Of a stretch of 32,509 nt of DNA, positions 15,526 to 24,015 are shown one piece after another. The notes under the pieces were generated by a model. It was not told where the DNA came from, made no database searches, and saw only the letters and a list, made by a program, of their open reading frames with translations. A program made the translations under genes and the position numbers. Position 1 is the first letter of the stretch; each line of letters opens with the position of its first letter. The DNA is from Lachnospiraceae bacterium (GTDB taxonomy: Bacteria > Bacillota > Clostridia > Lachnospirales > Lachnospiraceae). The DNA lies in the NCBI GenBank assembly GCA_017521195.1, contig JAFXGP010000120.1, forward strand, positions 1 to 32,509. The letters are read 5' to 3'.

Positions 15526-16327
15526 TATTTCTTCCTCCTTGTTCCAGTAATGCCGGATGTAATATCATCTGATAATTTTTACCTGCTGATATTCTGTCTT
15601 TAGTAATTGCAATGATGGGATTATATATAATCATGTTTTCTCCTTCATGTATGATTTCCATTTTATCTATAAAATAAGCTTCCATAATTCCCTGTTCTTT
15701 ACCTATACTATGAAAAGGAATCAGCCTAAATCTTTCTTCACGCAATCCATCTTTGTATGGCCGAATCATCTTCTCTTCCACAACTGATACCGGTACCTTA
15801 CTGATAGGTTCTTCCAATCCATTTCCAGAGTCTTTTAATGCAATCACTCTGCACTCCTTATTTTCTGACAAGGTAAGCACTACCGGGTAAATATCGCTTC
15901 TTAAACTTATTTTCATAAATACGACTTCCCAAAAAACTGTTATAGCCACAACAATAAGACTCCAGCATACAGCAGGTATCCCTTTCCCTCTCCATATGCT
16001 GTCCACCAAATTCATAGTTCCACCCAATACAAACATAGTTAAATAGGCACAAGTCAGCAATTTCCCAAAAAATTTTCTTGTTTTAGGTCTAAATAACCAA
16101 TAAATTCCCAATGCCATAATCCCACCAAAACCAAATACAATCTTAACCGCACTGCTTCCGTAAGGAATGCATAATATTAAGACTTCAAAAATTGCCGTAA
16201 CTATGGAAACAAGGATAATCTTTTGGACATTAACCCTACTATGAATAAAAAAACGGCATAAAAAAAGAACCCATAGATTCATCCACACATTAAATAGAAA
16301 ATATGTATCTATATATATTTTGTATAT
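15515..16327 (-). CDS. spoIIGA: Sigma-E processing peptidase SpoIIGA
   Basis: A membrane-embedded aspartic protease that cleaves the SigE pro-sequence. The N-terminal half holds about five hydrophobic helices; the C-terminal half holds the catalytic Asp166 in DSGN, as in Bacillus. The first ATG/GTG/TTG in frame is the GTG at 16288, which would remove the conserved N-terminus. Upstream in frame the sequence reads [12 protein letters not shown], matching the family start (Bacillus MKIYLD). The only initiation-type codon that fits AGGAGG (7-base spacing) is AUA at 16325-16327, so I give that start (270 residues). It is somewhat shorter than Bacillus SpoIIGA (309). It overlaps sigE. The gene identity is certain; the start is not. 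Confidence 0.85.
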   Translation of the reverse strand: MYKIYIDTYFLFNVWMNLWVLFLCRFFIHSRVNVQKIILVSIVTAIFEVLILCIPYGSSAVKIVFGFGGIMALGIYWLFRPKTRKFFGKLLTCAYLTMFVLGGTMNLVDSIWRGKGIPAVCWSLIVVAITVFWEVVFMKISLRSDIYPVVLTLSENKECRVIALKDSGNGLEEPISKVPVSVVEEKMIRPYKDGLREERFRLIPFHSIGKEQGIMEAYFIDKMEIIHEGENMIIYNPIIAITKDRISAGKNYQMILHPALLEQGGRNNGF

Positions 16328-16373
16328 AGAATCACCTCCTATGGGTTTATTGTACTCTTAAGACTATATAAAA

Positions 16374-16415
16374 TTTGTCGTATTCTGTATGCTTATCAAT
16401 TTTTTCGTATTCTCT
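16374..16415 (+). promoter_or_regulatory. candidate Spo0A-box pair upstream of spoIIGA
   Basis: TTTGTCGTATTCTGT (16374-16388) and TTTTTCGTATTCTCT (16401-16415) are direct repeats 27 bp apart with 13 of 15 matches. The first resembles the Spo0A box TTTGTCGAA. Bacillus spoIIG is activated by Spo0A at this position, so the location fits. No clear -35 was assigned; a TACAAT lies nearer the gene. Confidence 0.4.
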
Positions 16416-16470
16416 TTTTTTACAATTAGGGGCAATTTTAGACTTTAATTTTCTTTTCAGATTACACAAC

Positions 16471-16504
16471 AAAAAAGACCTCCGGTGTGTTAACACCAAA
16501 GGTC
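16471..16504 (-). terminator. intrinsic terminator after ftsZ
   Basis: The stem pairs GACCT and GGTGT arms (GACCTTTGGTGT with ACACCGGAGGTC, internal mismatch) around GTTA-type loop bases, followed by TTTTTTG on the minus strand. It is 15 bp past the ftsZ stop and ends the division cluster. Confidence 0.85.
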
Positions 16505-16518
16505 TCATAAATTATATC

Positions 16519-17673
16519 TTATTTTTTCTGAAGGAATTCAGGAATTTTTAAACTGTTTTCTTCTACTTTACTCTTAATGTCAGTCGGTTTCTGGATTCCT
16601 GTAAAAATAGGTTTCTGTACAGTTCCCTGCTGAGTTGCAGATTTTACAGTTGTGTTCTGAATGCTGGAACGAATTGCAGATACACTTGGACGTCCATACA
16701 TATCTCTTCCTGCAGGTGCATGAGGAGTATCTAATCCTGTAGCAATTACAGTTACTCGACAATAATCCGGCTGTGCATCATCGTACATTGCACCAAAGAT
16801 AATATTAACATCTTCACCTGTAAGCTGCTGTACAAATGAAGCTGCATCATCAGCATCATACATGGAAATATCTCCGGATACATTAATGATAACATCTGTT
16901 GCACCTGAAAGAGTAGTCTCAAGCAATGGACTCTCTACCGCCATCTTAATAGCTTCCGCAGCCTTGTCATCTCCTTTACCATAACCGATACCAATATGCG
17001 CAACACCCTTATCTTTCATTACAGTCTGCACGTCTGCAAAGTCAAGGTTAATAATTGCAGGTTTGTAAATTAAATCTGTAATTCCCTGAACCGCCTGCTG
17101 TAATACTTCATCTGCTTTCTTCAAAGCATCAGGCATAGTTGTTCTTCTATCAACGATTTCCAATAATTTATCATTAGGAATAACAATCAATGTATCTACG
17201 GCTGTTTTTAATTTTTCAATACCGCCAATAGCATTATTCATACGTGTTCTTGCTTCAAAACGGAAAGGTTTTGTAACAACACCAACTGTTAAAATTCCCA
17301 TGTCCTTTGCAATTTTAGCTACTACAGGAGCTGCACCTGTTCCGGTTCCGCCACCCATACCACAAGTTACAAACACCATATCGCAACCTGTCAAAGATTC
17401 TTTAATTTCTTCGTAACTTTCTTCCGCAGCTTTTTCACCAACTTCAGGTTTTGCTCCTGCGCCTAAACCTTTAGTAAGTTTTTCACCAATCTGTAATAAT
17501 TTAGGAGCCTTACATAACTGTAAAGCCTGTTTATCTGTGTTGATACCAATGAACTCAACACCTTCGATTACTTCGTCAACCATTCTATTAACAGCATTAT
17601 TACCTGCTCCGCCAACACCAACTACGACGATTTTTGCAGCAGATTCAGCATCATTTGTCTTAATTTCCAGCAA
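16519..17673 (-). CDS. ftsZ: Cell division GTPase FtsZ
   Basis: A 384-residue bacterial tubulin that polymerises at midcell to form the Z ring. The tubulin signature GGGTGTGAA is at 107-115, the GTP-binding N-terminus has [15 protein letters not shown] (17-31), and the T7 loop is [12 protein letters not shown] variable linker (about 318-370) leads to the C-terminal peptide IPEFLQKK that binds FtsA/SepF-type partners. The start is TTG at 17673, with AAGGAGG 8 bases upstream. It has its own promoter (17721-17749) and terminator, so it can be expressed apart from the upstream dcw genes. Confidence 0.97.
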   Translation of the reverse strand: MLEIKTNDAESAAKIVVVGVGGAGNNAVNRMVDEVIEGVEFIGINTDKQALQLCKAPKLLQIGEKLTKGLGAGAKPEVGEKAAEESYEEIKESLTGCDMVFVTCGMGGGTGTGAAPVVAKIAKDMGILTVGVVTKPFRFEARTRMNNAIGGIEKLKTAVDTLIVIPNDKLLEIVDRRTTMPDALKKADEVLQQAVQGITDLIYKPAIINLDFADVQTVMKDKGVAHIGIGYGKGDDKAAEAIKMAVESPLLETTLSGATDVIINVSGDISMYDADDAASFVQQLTGEDVNIIFGAMYDDAQPDYCRVTVIATGLDTPHAPAGRDMYGRPSVSAIRSSIQNTTVKSATQQGTVQKPIFTGIQKPTDIKSKVEENSLKIPEFLQKK

Positions 17674-17720
17674 GAGTTTGTCCTCCTTTTTAACATATTC
17701 CCACTAATCTCATCTTACTT

Positions 17721-17749
17721 ATAATATAATTATTTTGAGATTTAAGCAA
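17721..17749 (-). promoter_or_regulatory. promoter of ftsZ
   Basis: TTGCTT (17744-17749), a 17-bp spacer and TATTAT (17721-17726) in the AT-rich gap between ftsQ and ftsZ. It gives a leader of about 40 nt to the TTG start. Confidence 0.65.
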
Positions 17750-17809
17750 TAACTTTTTTCTATTTTTTATATCTTTTTAATAAATATTATTGTGTCATCT
17801 TATGAACGT

Positions 17810-18598
17810 TTAATCATTATTAAATGTTATATTTTTCATACCTTCTTCATAATTTTCCATTCGAAGAATACCCTTTTTCCCTTCAAGCTCAGGTAAAATA
17901 GCTTTTAAACGTATTATTTTATCGTCTATGTTGCTAATATCTCCCAAACGGACTCTTATATTCTCAAAATATAATGTCATCTGCTCATTTTTATCAAAGT
18001 ATATTTTTTCAGCACTGATTTCATATTTTTCCAAAAGCTGAGTAATATCCAAAATAGATTGGAAAATCTCCGCATTTTCTATAGGAAGACTTTCATGTAA
18101 TACTACATAACTAAATTCCAATCCTGTAATCTGTGGAATTCCGGCTGTTTTTTTATCCGAAGTTTCCACGATAATCCCATCTTTATCAAAATACATATAT
18201 TTGCCCAAATACTCAATATATCCTGCTACCGCTTTTTCATATACAGTAATTTTAATGGTATCCGGAGCCAGAATACTAACATTCATTTTCTCAATAAAAG
18301 GAATTCCTTCTATCCCTTTTTTTCTATATTTCATCGAAAGGTACAGCGAATTATGATCCAATCGCTTTTTAATTACCATATCTACAATTTCATCATTGGT
18401 GTAATGAACATTGCCTTCCACAGTAATGGTTCTCACCCTATATTTTTCTGTAATAAAAAGGAGGAGACATAAAAGAAACAGAACAATACCTATAGCAATC
18501 CATACCTTTGTATTTACTTTCTTTGTTCCGGGCATCTTCACAATATTGGAAGGCTTTTCATATGTAATCCTATTTTTCTTTCTCTTCTTTTTTGCCAT
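17810..18598 (-). CDS. divIB: Cell division protein FtsQ/DivIB
   Basis: A 262-residue bitopic membrane protein. A Lys/Arg-rich cytoplasmic tail (1-30) is followed by one membrane helix (about 32-50) and an external POTRA-type domain starting RVRTITVEGNVHYTNDEIVD (about 54-75). It stabilises the FtsL-DivIC-PBP complex at the division septum. The ATG at 18598 is 10 bases after the ftsW stop. The sequence is more divergent than its neighbours, as is usual for this family, but topology and position support the call. Confidence 0.85.
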   Translation of the reverse strand: MAKKKRKKNRITYEKPSNIVKMPGTKKVNTKVWIAIGIVLFLLCLLLFITEKYRVRTITVEGNVHYTNDEIVDMVIKKRLDHNSLYLSMKYRKKGIEGIPFIEKMNVSILAPDTIKITVYEKAVAGYIEYLGKYMYFDKDGIIVETSDKKTAGIPQITGLEFSYVVLHESLPIENAEIFQSILDITQLLEKYEISAEKIYFDKNEQMTLYFENIRVRLGDISNIDDKIIRLKAILPELEGKKGILRMENYEEGMKNITFNND

Positions 18599-18608
18599 GC
18601 TTTATCAT

Positions 18609-19796
18609 TTACACTCTTTCTTTAATTCGAATTCCTCTTCCTACACTTAAGACAAGTCCTATTTCTGCAAGAAGGAACACTACCGAAGAACCTCCATAAC
18701 TTATAAACGGCAATGATATCCCTGTATTCGGAATAGTATTGGTTACTACCGCAATATTTAAAATAACCTGAATTGCAATATGACCTAATACACCAACCAC
18801 TAACAACGCCCCAAACAAGTCAGTGGCATTACTGGCTATAATCATACATCTCCAAATCAACAATACAAAAAGCATAATTACACAGATTCCGCCAAAAATC
18901 CCCAGTTCTTCGCATATCAGGGCAAAAATCATATCATTCTGCACTTCCGGTAGATATCCTAATTTCTGCATGCTCTGTCCGATTCCTTTTCCAAAGAGAC
19001 CTCCGGAACCAATGGCATACAATGACTGTAACGTCTGAAATGCTTTTCCGGCTGCATAATCTTCCGGACTCAACCATGCAAGAATTCGTGCACTTCGAAA
19101 ACCCATTTCCTGTAATTTAGAAGTATCCATCATAGTTAAACCAATGACAACTGCTGCTGCAAATGCAATGACTCCACCACCAATAACAAAGAATTTTTTA
19201 TATTCCGGACTGGCTACAAAAAGCATCAAAAATGCAATTCCAAAAATAATGATTGCGGAACTTAAGTTATCAGTAATTTTCCACACCATTATACATATAG
19301 GTAACGGCACTCCGGCAACCAGCCAAAATCCCTTAGGTGTTCTGATAGCTTTCCCCATTTTACAAATCATACTGGCCAAAAACAAAATCATAGCCAATTT
19401 CGCAATCTCCGCAGGCTGCACAGAAATTCCCAGATTCAACCATCTTCTTGCACCATTGGCTTCAATTCCCAGTGGAGTTAATACCAATGCAATCAATACT
19501 GCAGAACCTAAATATCCCAACACTGCAAATTTTTCCCAAAAATGATAAGGAATAAAAGTTACAACAATCATTGCTATAATTCCCAGCATACTGGCAAATG
19601 CCTGTTTCTTAAGGAAATATGCTGCATCATTATTAAAAGATTTGGAGGTAGAAGCATCATAAAAACTGGCTGAATAAATCATAACCAAACCAAAGCCTAA
19701 CAAAAACAAAACCACTAATAATAAACTGTAGTCAAAAAAATATTCATTTTTTCTTTTTAAGTTAAAACTCCTGATTTTTCCTGTATTTCTACCCAC
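18609..19796 (-). CDS. ftsW: Lipid II polymerase of the SEDS family (FtsW/SpoVE)
   Basis: A 395-residue polytopic protein with about 10 membrane helices. SEDS hallmarks are present: GARRWLNLGISVQPAEIAKLA (about 127-147, split in the middle by the catalytic-loop region), QSLYAIGSGGLFGKGIGQS, PEVQNDMIFALICEELG and NTGISLPFISYGGSS near the C-terminus. It polymerises glycan strands with a class B PBP. The start is GTG at 19796, immediately after the murD TAA, with AAAGGAG 6 bases upstream. Whether it serves vegetative division (FtsW) or spore cortex (SpoVE) cannot be told from sequence; both names occur at this position in Firmicutes. Confidence 0.9.
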   Translation of the reverse strand: MGRNTGKIRSFNLKRKNEYFFDYSLLLVVLFLLGFGLVMIYSASFYDASTSKSFNNDAAYFLKKQAFASMLGIIAMIVVTFIPYHFWEKFAVLGYLGSAVLIALVLTPLGIEANGARRWLNLGISVQPAEIAKLAMILFLASMICKMGKAIRTPKGFWLVAGVPLPICIMVWKITDNLSSAIIIFGIAFLMLFVASPEYKKFFVIGGGVIAFAAAVVIGLTMMDTSKLQEMGFRSARILAWLSPEDYAAGKAFQTLQSLYAIGSGGLFGKGIGQSMQKLGYLPEVQNDMIFALICEELGIFGGICVIMLFVLLIWRCMIIASNATDLFGALLVVGVLGHIAIQVILNIAVVTNTIPNTGISLPFISYGGSSVVFLLAEIGLVLSVGRGIRIKERV

Positions 19797-21161
19797 TTAT
19801 GACTCCTTTAATTTATGAACTAATTCTTTAAACATTCTTCCTCTTACTTCATAATTGGGGAACATTCCCCAGCTTGCACAGGCCGGCGATAATAACACCG
19901 CACTTCCTGCTTCTGCTAATTTATAACATTCATTCACTGCTTCTTCCAAAGTTTCTACCATAACAACATGTTCATATCCATGAGCCTTTGCACAAGCGGC
20001 AATCTTTTCCTTTGTCTGACCCAGTAAAACCAACCATTTTACTTTGTCTCCAAAACTTTCAATCCATTCATCGTATTGACTGTCTTTATCGTAGCCACCA
20101 CCAATTACTATAGTAGGACGATTCATAGCCTGCACCGCCTTGATAGCTGCATCCGTATTAGTTCCTTTGGAATCGTTATAATAATCCACATCATTAATCG
20201 TGGTTACATATTCTATTCTATGTTCTACGGCTGCAAAATTCTTCACAACTTTAATCACGTGCTCTCTCGGAACACCAAAACCTTCAGAAATTGCAATGGC
20301 TGCCATTACATTTTCCACATTATGAATACCAAGTAATCTCATTTCATGGATATTCAATAAAATAACTTCTTCTCCATTTTGAGAATATTTAATGTCTTCT
20401 CCATCCAAAAAATATCCATTTTGCAGTTTTCTTGCAGAAGAAAAATATACTACTTTAGCAGGACATTTTACCGCAAATTCTTCGGTATAAGAATCTTCAT
20501 AATTTAACACACAAATATCCTCTTTTGTCTGATTCATGGTAATATCCTGCTTTGTCTTAGCATAATTTTCCATGGTATGGTGTCGGTCCAAATGATCTGG
20601 TGTAATGTTCAAAACTGCTGACACTTTCGGATGAAACTTCTTGATAGTTTCCAACTGAAAACTGCTGATTTCAGCTACTGTCACTGTGTCATCCTGCATT
20701 TCCAATGCTGCAGATGTATACGGATTCCCTATATTTCCAACAATATAAGAAGAAGCGAAGTATTCCTGCATAATCTTACCGGTCAACGCAGTTGTAGTAG
20801 TCTTCCCATTAGTCCCTGTTATGGCAAGAACACTACCCTTACCACACAAATATGCCAATTCGATTTCTCCGATTACCGGAATATTGCGTTTACGAAAACT
20901 GTCTGCAAACACAGTATCTGACGGTACTCCCGGACTTAACACTACCATTTCAATTCCATCTTCTACTTCTTTTGGTAATTGTCCTGTGATAATTTCTGCC
21001 TTTGTACCATTGGCAAATCTGTTTTTTACATTTTCTACATCTACTTTTATATTTTCATCAAATAAAACAGGGCTTGCTCCTACCTTTTCTAAAAGTTCGG
21101 TAGCACCGATACCACTGATTCCGCACCCTACTACCAGTACCTTTTTTCCCTTCCAGTTCAT
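19797..21161 (-). CDS. murD: UDP-N-acetylmuramoylalanine-D-glutamate ligase
   Basis: A 454-residue Mur ligase adding D-Glu to UDP-MurNAc-L-Ala in the cytoplasm. The N-terminal Rossmann motif is VLVVGCGISGIG, the ATP loop GTNGKTTTT is at 116-124, and the C-terminal domain has DYYNDSKGTNTDA and the final SPACASWGMFPNYEVRG. I chose the ATG at 21161 because it matches the family N-terminus and has AAGGA 8 bases upstream; a longer frame to 21284 would overlap mraY and adds unconserved residues. The gene lies 38 bases after mraY and is stop-to-start adjacent to ftsW. Confidence 0.95.
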   Translation of the reverse strand: MNWKGKKVLVVGCGISGIGATELLEKVGASPVLFDENIKVDVENVKNRFANGTKAEIITGQLPKEVEDGIEMVVLSPGVPSDTVFADSFRKRNIPVIGEIELAYLCGKGSVLAITGTNGKTTTTALTGKIMQEYFASSYIVGNIGNPYTSAALEMQDDTVTVAEISSFQLETIKKFHPKVSAVLNITPDHLDRHHTMENYAKTKQDITMNQTKEDICVLNYEDSYTEEFAVKCPAKVVYFSSARKLQNGYFLDGEDIKYSQNGEEVILLNIHEMRLLGIHNVENVMAAIAISEGFGVPREHVIKVVKNFAAVEHRIEYVTTINDVDYYNDSKGTNTDAAIKAVQAMNRPTIVIGGGYDKDSQYDEWIESFGDKVKWLVLLGQTKEKIAACAKAHGYEHVVMVETLEEAVNECYKLAEAGSAVLLSPACASWGMFPNYEVRGRMFKELVHKLKES

Positions 21162-21199
21162 ATACGAATCCTTCTTTCCTGTAATTGAAATCTGTATTT

Positions 21200-22156
21200 T
21201 TACATTGCCTTCAATGCAACCAGACACAAAAGTGCAGTAACGATTGAAAATACTGCTACAACTCTGGTTTCTGACCAGCCACACAATTCAAAATGGTGAT
21301 GAATCGGTGCCATTTTGAAAATTCTTTTTCCTTTTGTAAGTTTAAAGTAGCTTACCTGTAACATTACAGATAATACTTCAATCAAATAAATAGCTCCTAC
21401 AATAATGATAAAGATAGGCATCTGCAACATATAAGCTGTTCCTGCCACAAAACCTCCTAAAGCAAGAGAACCTGTATCTCCCATGAATACACTGGCAGGA
21501 TGAACATTAAATAATAAGAAACCAAGTAATGCACCTACAACCGCACAGGTAATTGGTTCAATTCCGCTTTCTGTTCCGATAGCAACTACTGAAAAGAAGG
21601 TTGCCACCATAACAGTTACACTGCTGGCAAGTCCATCTAATCCATCAGTAAAATTAGTTCCGTTTACAGTACCTACCACTACAACAAATACTGCAGGAAT
21701 AGCTAAAAATCCCAAGTCTAATAATTTTCCACTCATAAACGGAATTTTCATAAGCAACATTTCCGGATGGAATGTCAAAAGATAATATGCAAACAGACCT
21801 GTGACCACAATCTGCATTGCCATCTTCTGCCAAGCACGAAGTCCTAAGGATCTTTTTAAAACAACTTTAATATAATCATCGATAAAGCCAATAATCCCAA
21901 AACCTAATGTTAAGAAAAGAATCGGCAAAATTTTGGGATAATCTTTCATATATATAAGAGATGTAATTACCACTGCCAAAAGAATCATAATTCCACCCAT
22001 AGTTGGTGTACCATTTTTCTTAAGGTGAGACTGCGGTCCATCATCTCTGGTTGTCTGCCCTACTTTTAATCTTTTCAAATAAGGGATTACCACCGGTCCC
22101 AATAATGCGCTAATTGCAAATGAAATCAAAACCGGATAAACAAATGTAAAACTCAT
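21200..22156 (-). CDS. mraY: Phospho-N-acetylmuramoyl-pentapeptide transferase
   Basis: A 318-residue membrane enzyme that makes lipid I from UDP-MurNAc-pentapeptide and undecaprenyl phosphate. About 10 membrane helices are present. Conserved motifs: Asp93-Asp94 in FIDDYIKVVLKRSLGLR, GTNFTDGLDGLA, MGDTGSLALGG, and the histidine cluster HHHFEL near the C-terminus. The length matches the Bacillus enzyme. AGGAGG precedes the ATG. A 108-bp gap separates it from the upstream PBP gene; it contains a small AATAAAC / GTTTATT hairpin of unclear meaning. Confidence 0.97.
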   Translation of the reverse strand: MSFTFVYPVLISFAISALLGPVVIPYLKRLKVGQTTRDDGPQSHLKKNGTPTMGGIMILLAVVITSLIYMKDYPKILPILFLTLGFGIIGFIDDYIKVVLKRSLGLRAWQKMAMQIVVTGLFAYYLLTFHPEMLLMKIPFMSGKLLDLGFLAIPAVFVVVVGTVNGTNFTDGLDGLASSVTVMVATFFSVVAIGTESGIEPITCAVVGALLGFLLFNVHPASVFMGDTGSLALGGFVAGTAYMLQMPIFIIIVGAIYLIEVLSVMLQVSYFKLTKGKRIFKMAPIHHHFELCGWSETRVVAVFSIVTALLCLVALKAM

Positions 22157-22264
22157 AAACTGCCTCCTATTGCATTTTCATAATAAACTTATGGTTTATT
22201 TCACATTCAAATTGAAAAATCACCAGATTTCCCCATTTTTTCTTTTATCACATAATATGTTATA

Positions 22265-23953
22265 TCACATTCTATCCAAATAAGGAAGAATATTCTCGAA
22301 AAGCTGACGAATTATTGGTGCTGCTACCTGCCCACCATAATATACACCTTTGGGATTATGCACCACTGCCAAAGCAAGAACCTGCGGATTATCCGCCGGA
22401 GCGAATCCCACATAAGAAGCAATGTATTTCCCACTGTTTCTTGGTAATGTCTGACTGGTTGCCGTTTTCCCTCCTACCCGATATCCTTCCACATATCCGT
22501 TAGAACCGGTTCCTCCGTCAACTACCTGCTCCAACAGATACTGCAAAGTTTCACTGGTATTAGAAGACACTAATGTTTCACCTTTATCATAAGTATATTT
22601 TTTTATATTATTTCCATCTTTATCCAGTATCCTTAGTCCGATGTGAGGTGTAATTCTTTGCCCTCCGTTTACTAAAGAAGAAACTGTAGTTGCCATTTGT
22701 ATCGGTGTTATCTGAAAAGACTGTCCGAAAGCTACCGTAGCCAATTCTACAGGACCTATATTTTCTTTTTTATGCATAATAGTTCCTGCTTCTCCGGGCA
22801 AATCTACCCCTGTTTTCTCTAATAATCCAAACTTGGAAAAATAATCATAATAACGGTCAACCCCCAGAGTCAGTCCCAAAGAAATAAAAGTCGGATTACA
22901 GGAACCCTGCATACCTTCCACAAAACTTACCGAACCATGTCCTCCATACTTATGGCACCGAATTCTTCTGTCTCCTACCATAATGTACCCGGGGCAGTAA
23001 AAACGTTGTTCCAGCGAAACCACATTTTCTTCCAAGGCAGCTGCCGTGGTAATTATTTTAAATGTAGACCCCGGCTCATACGTATCATTAATGCACCCAT
23101 TTCTCCACATTTGATTTAAGTCACTATATTCACTTCCCATATCAAAGGGATGATTCAAATCAAATTCCGGCACATCCACCATACAATAAACTTCGCCATT
23201 TTGGGGATTCATAACAATAATAGATACCCTGTCTGCCTCCTTTTTCTCCATCGCAACTTTAGCCAACTGAGTGGCATATTGCTGTATATTGTAGTCCAGA
23301 CTGGTGACCAGATTACTGCCATCTACAGGTTCTATCCTTTTTTCTCCCCGTTCTTCCAGCTCAATGCCACGGGCATCTGTATACGTAAGAATAACCCCTT
23401 TTTCTCCTTGAAGCTCTTCTTCATAGATAACCTCTAATCCAATAATCCCTTGATTATCACCTCCGGCAAATCCCAACACCTTGGATGCCAGTTCTCCATA
23501 AGGATAATATCTTTTATAATCTTCATCCACTTTTATGCCTGCCAGATTATATCCTCTGATTTTGTCTCCGATTTCTTTACTCACATTACTTTTTATTTTC
23601 TCAATAGAAGTAACTTTATCTACTCTTTTCTCTACATATTCTCTGGAAAGATTCAATTCCTTGCACAATACATCGATTACTTTTTCCCGTTCCTGTATCT
23701 GGTTATGAATCACTGAAATATTACACACTGTAACATTATCTGCCAGAACCACACCATTCCGATCCAGAATCTTCCCCCGTTTTGCTTTGATGTATCGTTC
23801 CCTTACATGTAAATCTTCTGCCTTTTTACTGTAATACTGGGATTGAAAAACCATAAAATACACCAATCTTGCAATTAATCCCAAAAATAAAATCATAAAA
23901 AGAATGGTTGCAACAACAATCTTTTCTCTATTTTTAGTTTTATTTTTTAACAT
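22265..23953 (-). CDS. Class B penicillin-binding protein (SpoVD/FtsI-type transpeptidase)
   Basis: A 562-residue membrane-anchored transpeptidase. The N-terminal helix is at 12-34, and a dimerisation/pedestal region follows (RGKILDRNGVVLADN at 59-73). The active-site motifs are SxxK at Ser296-Lys299 (GSTFK), SxN at Ser351-Asn353 (GSCN) and the third motif Lys496-Thr-Ala498 (GGKTAT), where most PBPs have KTG. No C-terminal PASTA repeats are present, unlike Bacillus SpoVD. It cross-links stem peptides at the septum or the spore. It is the second of two tandem class B PBPs; their division of labour (vegetative against sporulation) is unresolved. Its ribosome binding site lies in a strong hairpin (23957-24006). 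Confidence 0.9.
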   Translation of the reverse strand: MLKNKTKNREKIVVATILFMILFLGLIARLVYFMVFQSQYYSKKAEDLHVRERYIKAKRGKILDRNGVVLADNVTVCNISVIHNQIQEREKVIDVLCKELNLSREYVEKRVDKVTSIEKIKSNVSKEIGDKIRGYNLAGIKVDEDYKRYYPYGELASKVLGFAGGDNQGIIGLEVIYEEELQGEKGVILTYTDARGIELEERGEKRIEPVDGSNLVTSLDYNIQQYATQLAKVAMEKKEADRVSIIVMNPQNGEVYCMVDVPEFDLNHPFDMGSEYSDLNQMWRNGCINDTYEPGSTFKIITTAAALEENVVSLEQRFYCPGYIMVGDRRIRCHKYGGHGSVSFVEGMQGSCNPTFISLGLTLGVDRYYDYFSKFGLLEKTGVDLPGEAGTIMHKKENIGPVELATVAFGQSFQITPIQMATTVSSLVNGGQRITPHIGLRILDKDGNNIKKYTYDKGETLVSSNTSETLQYLLEQVVDGGTGSNGYVEGYRVGGKTATSQTLPRNSGKYIASYVGFAPADNPQVLALAVVHNPKGVYYGGQVAAPIIRQLFENILPYLDRM

Positions 23954-23956
23954 GAA

Positions 23957-24006
23957 AACCTCATAAACCGATATTACTATAAATTTATTATCGAATTTAT
24001 GAGGTT
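23957..24006 (-). promoter_or_regulatory. ribosome-binding-site hairpin before the second PBP gene
   Basis: A perfect 11-bp inverted repeat AACCTCATAAA / TTTATGAGGTT is extended by an inner CGATA / TATCG helix. The 3' arm contains the GAGG ribosome binding site of the PBP gene starting at 23953. No U-tract follows, so translational control fits better than termination. It lies in a 62-bp gap between the two PBP genes. Confidence 0.7.
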
Positions 24007-24015
24007 ATTCTTCAT

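Noticed and set aside
21162-21284. Upstream extension of murD
   Set aside because: Overlaps the mraY 3' end and adds non-family residues; the ATG at 21161 matches the MurD N-terminus and has a ribosome binding site.
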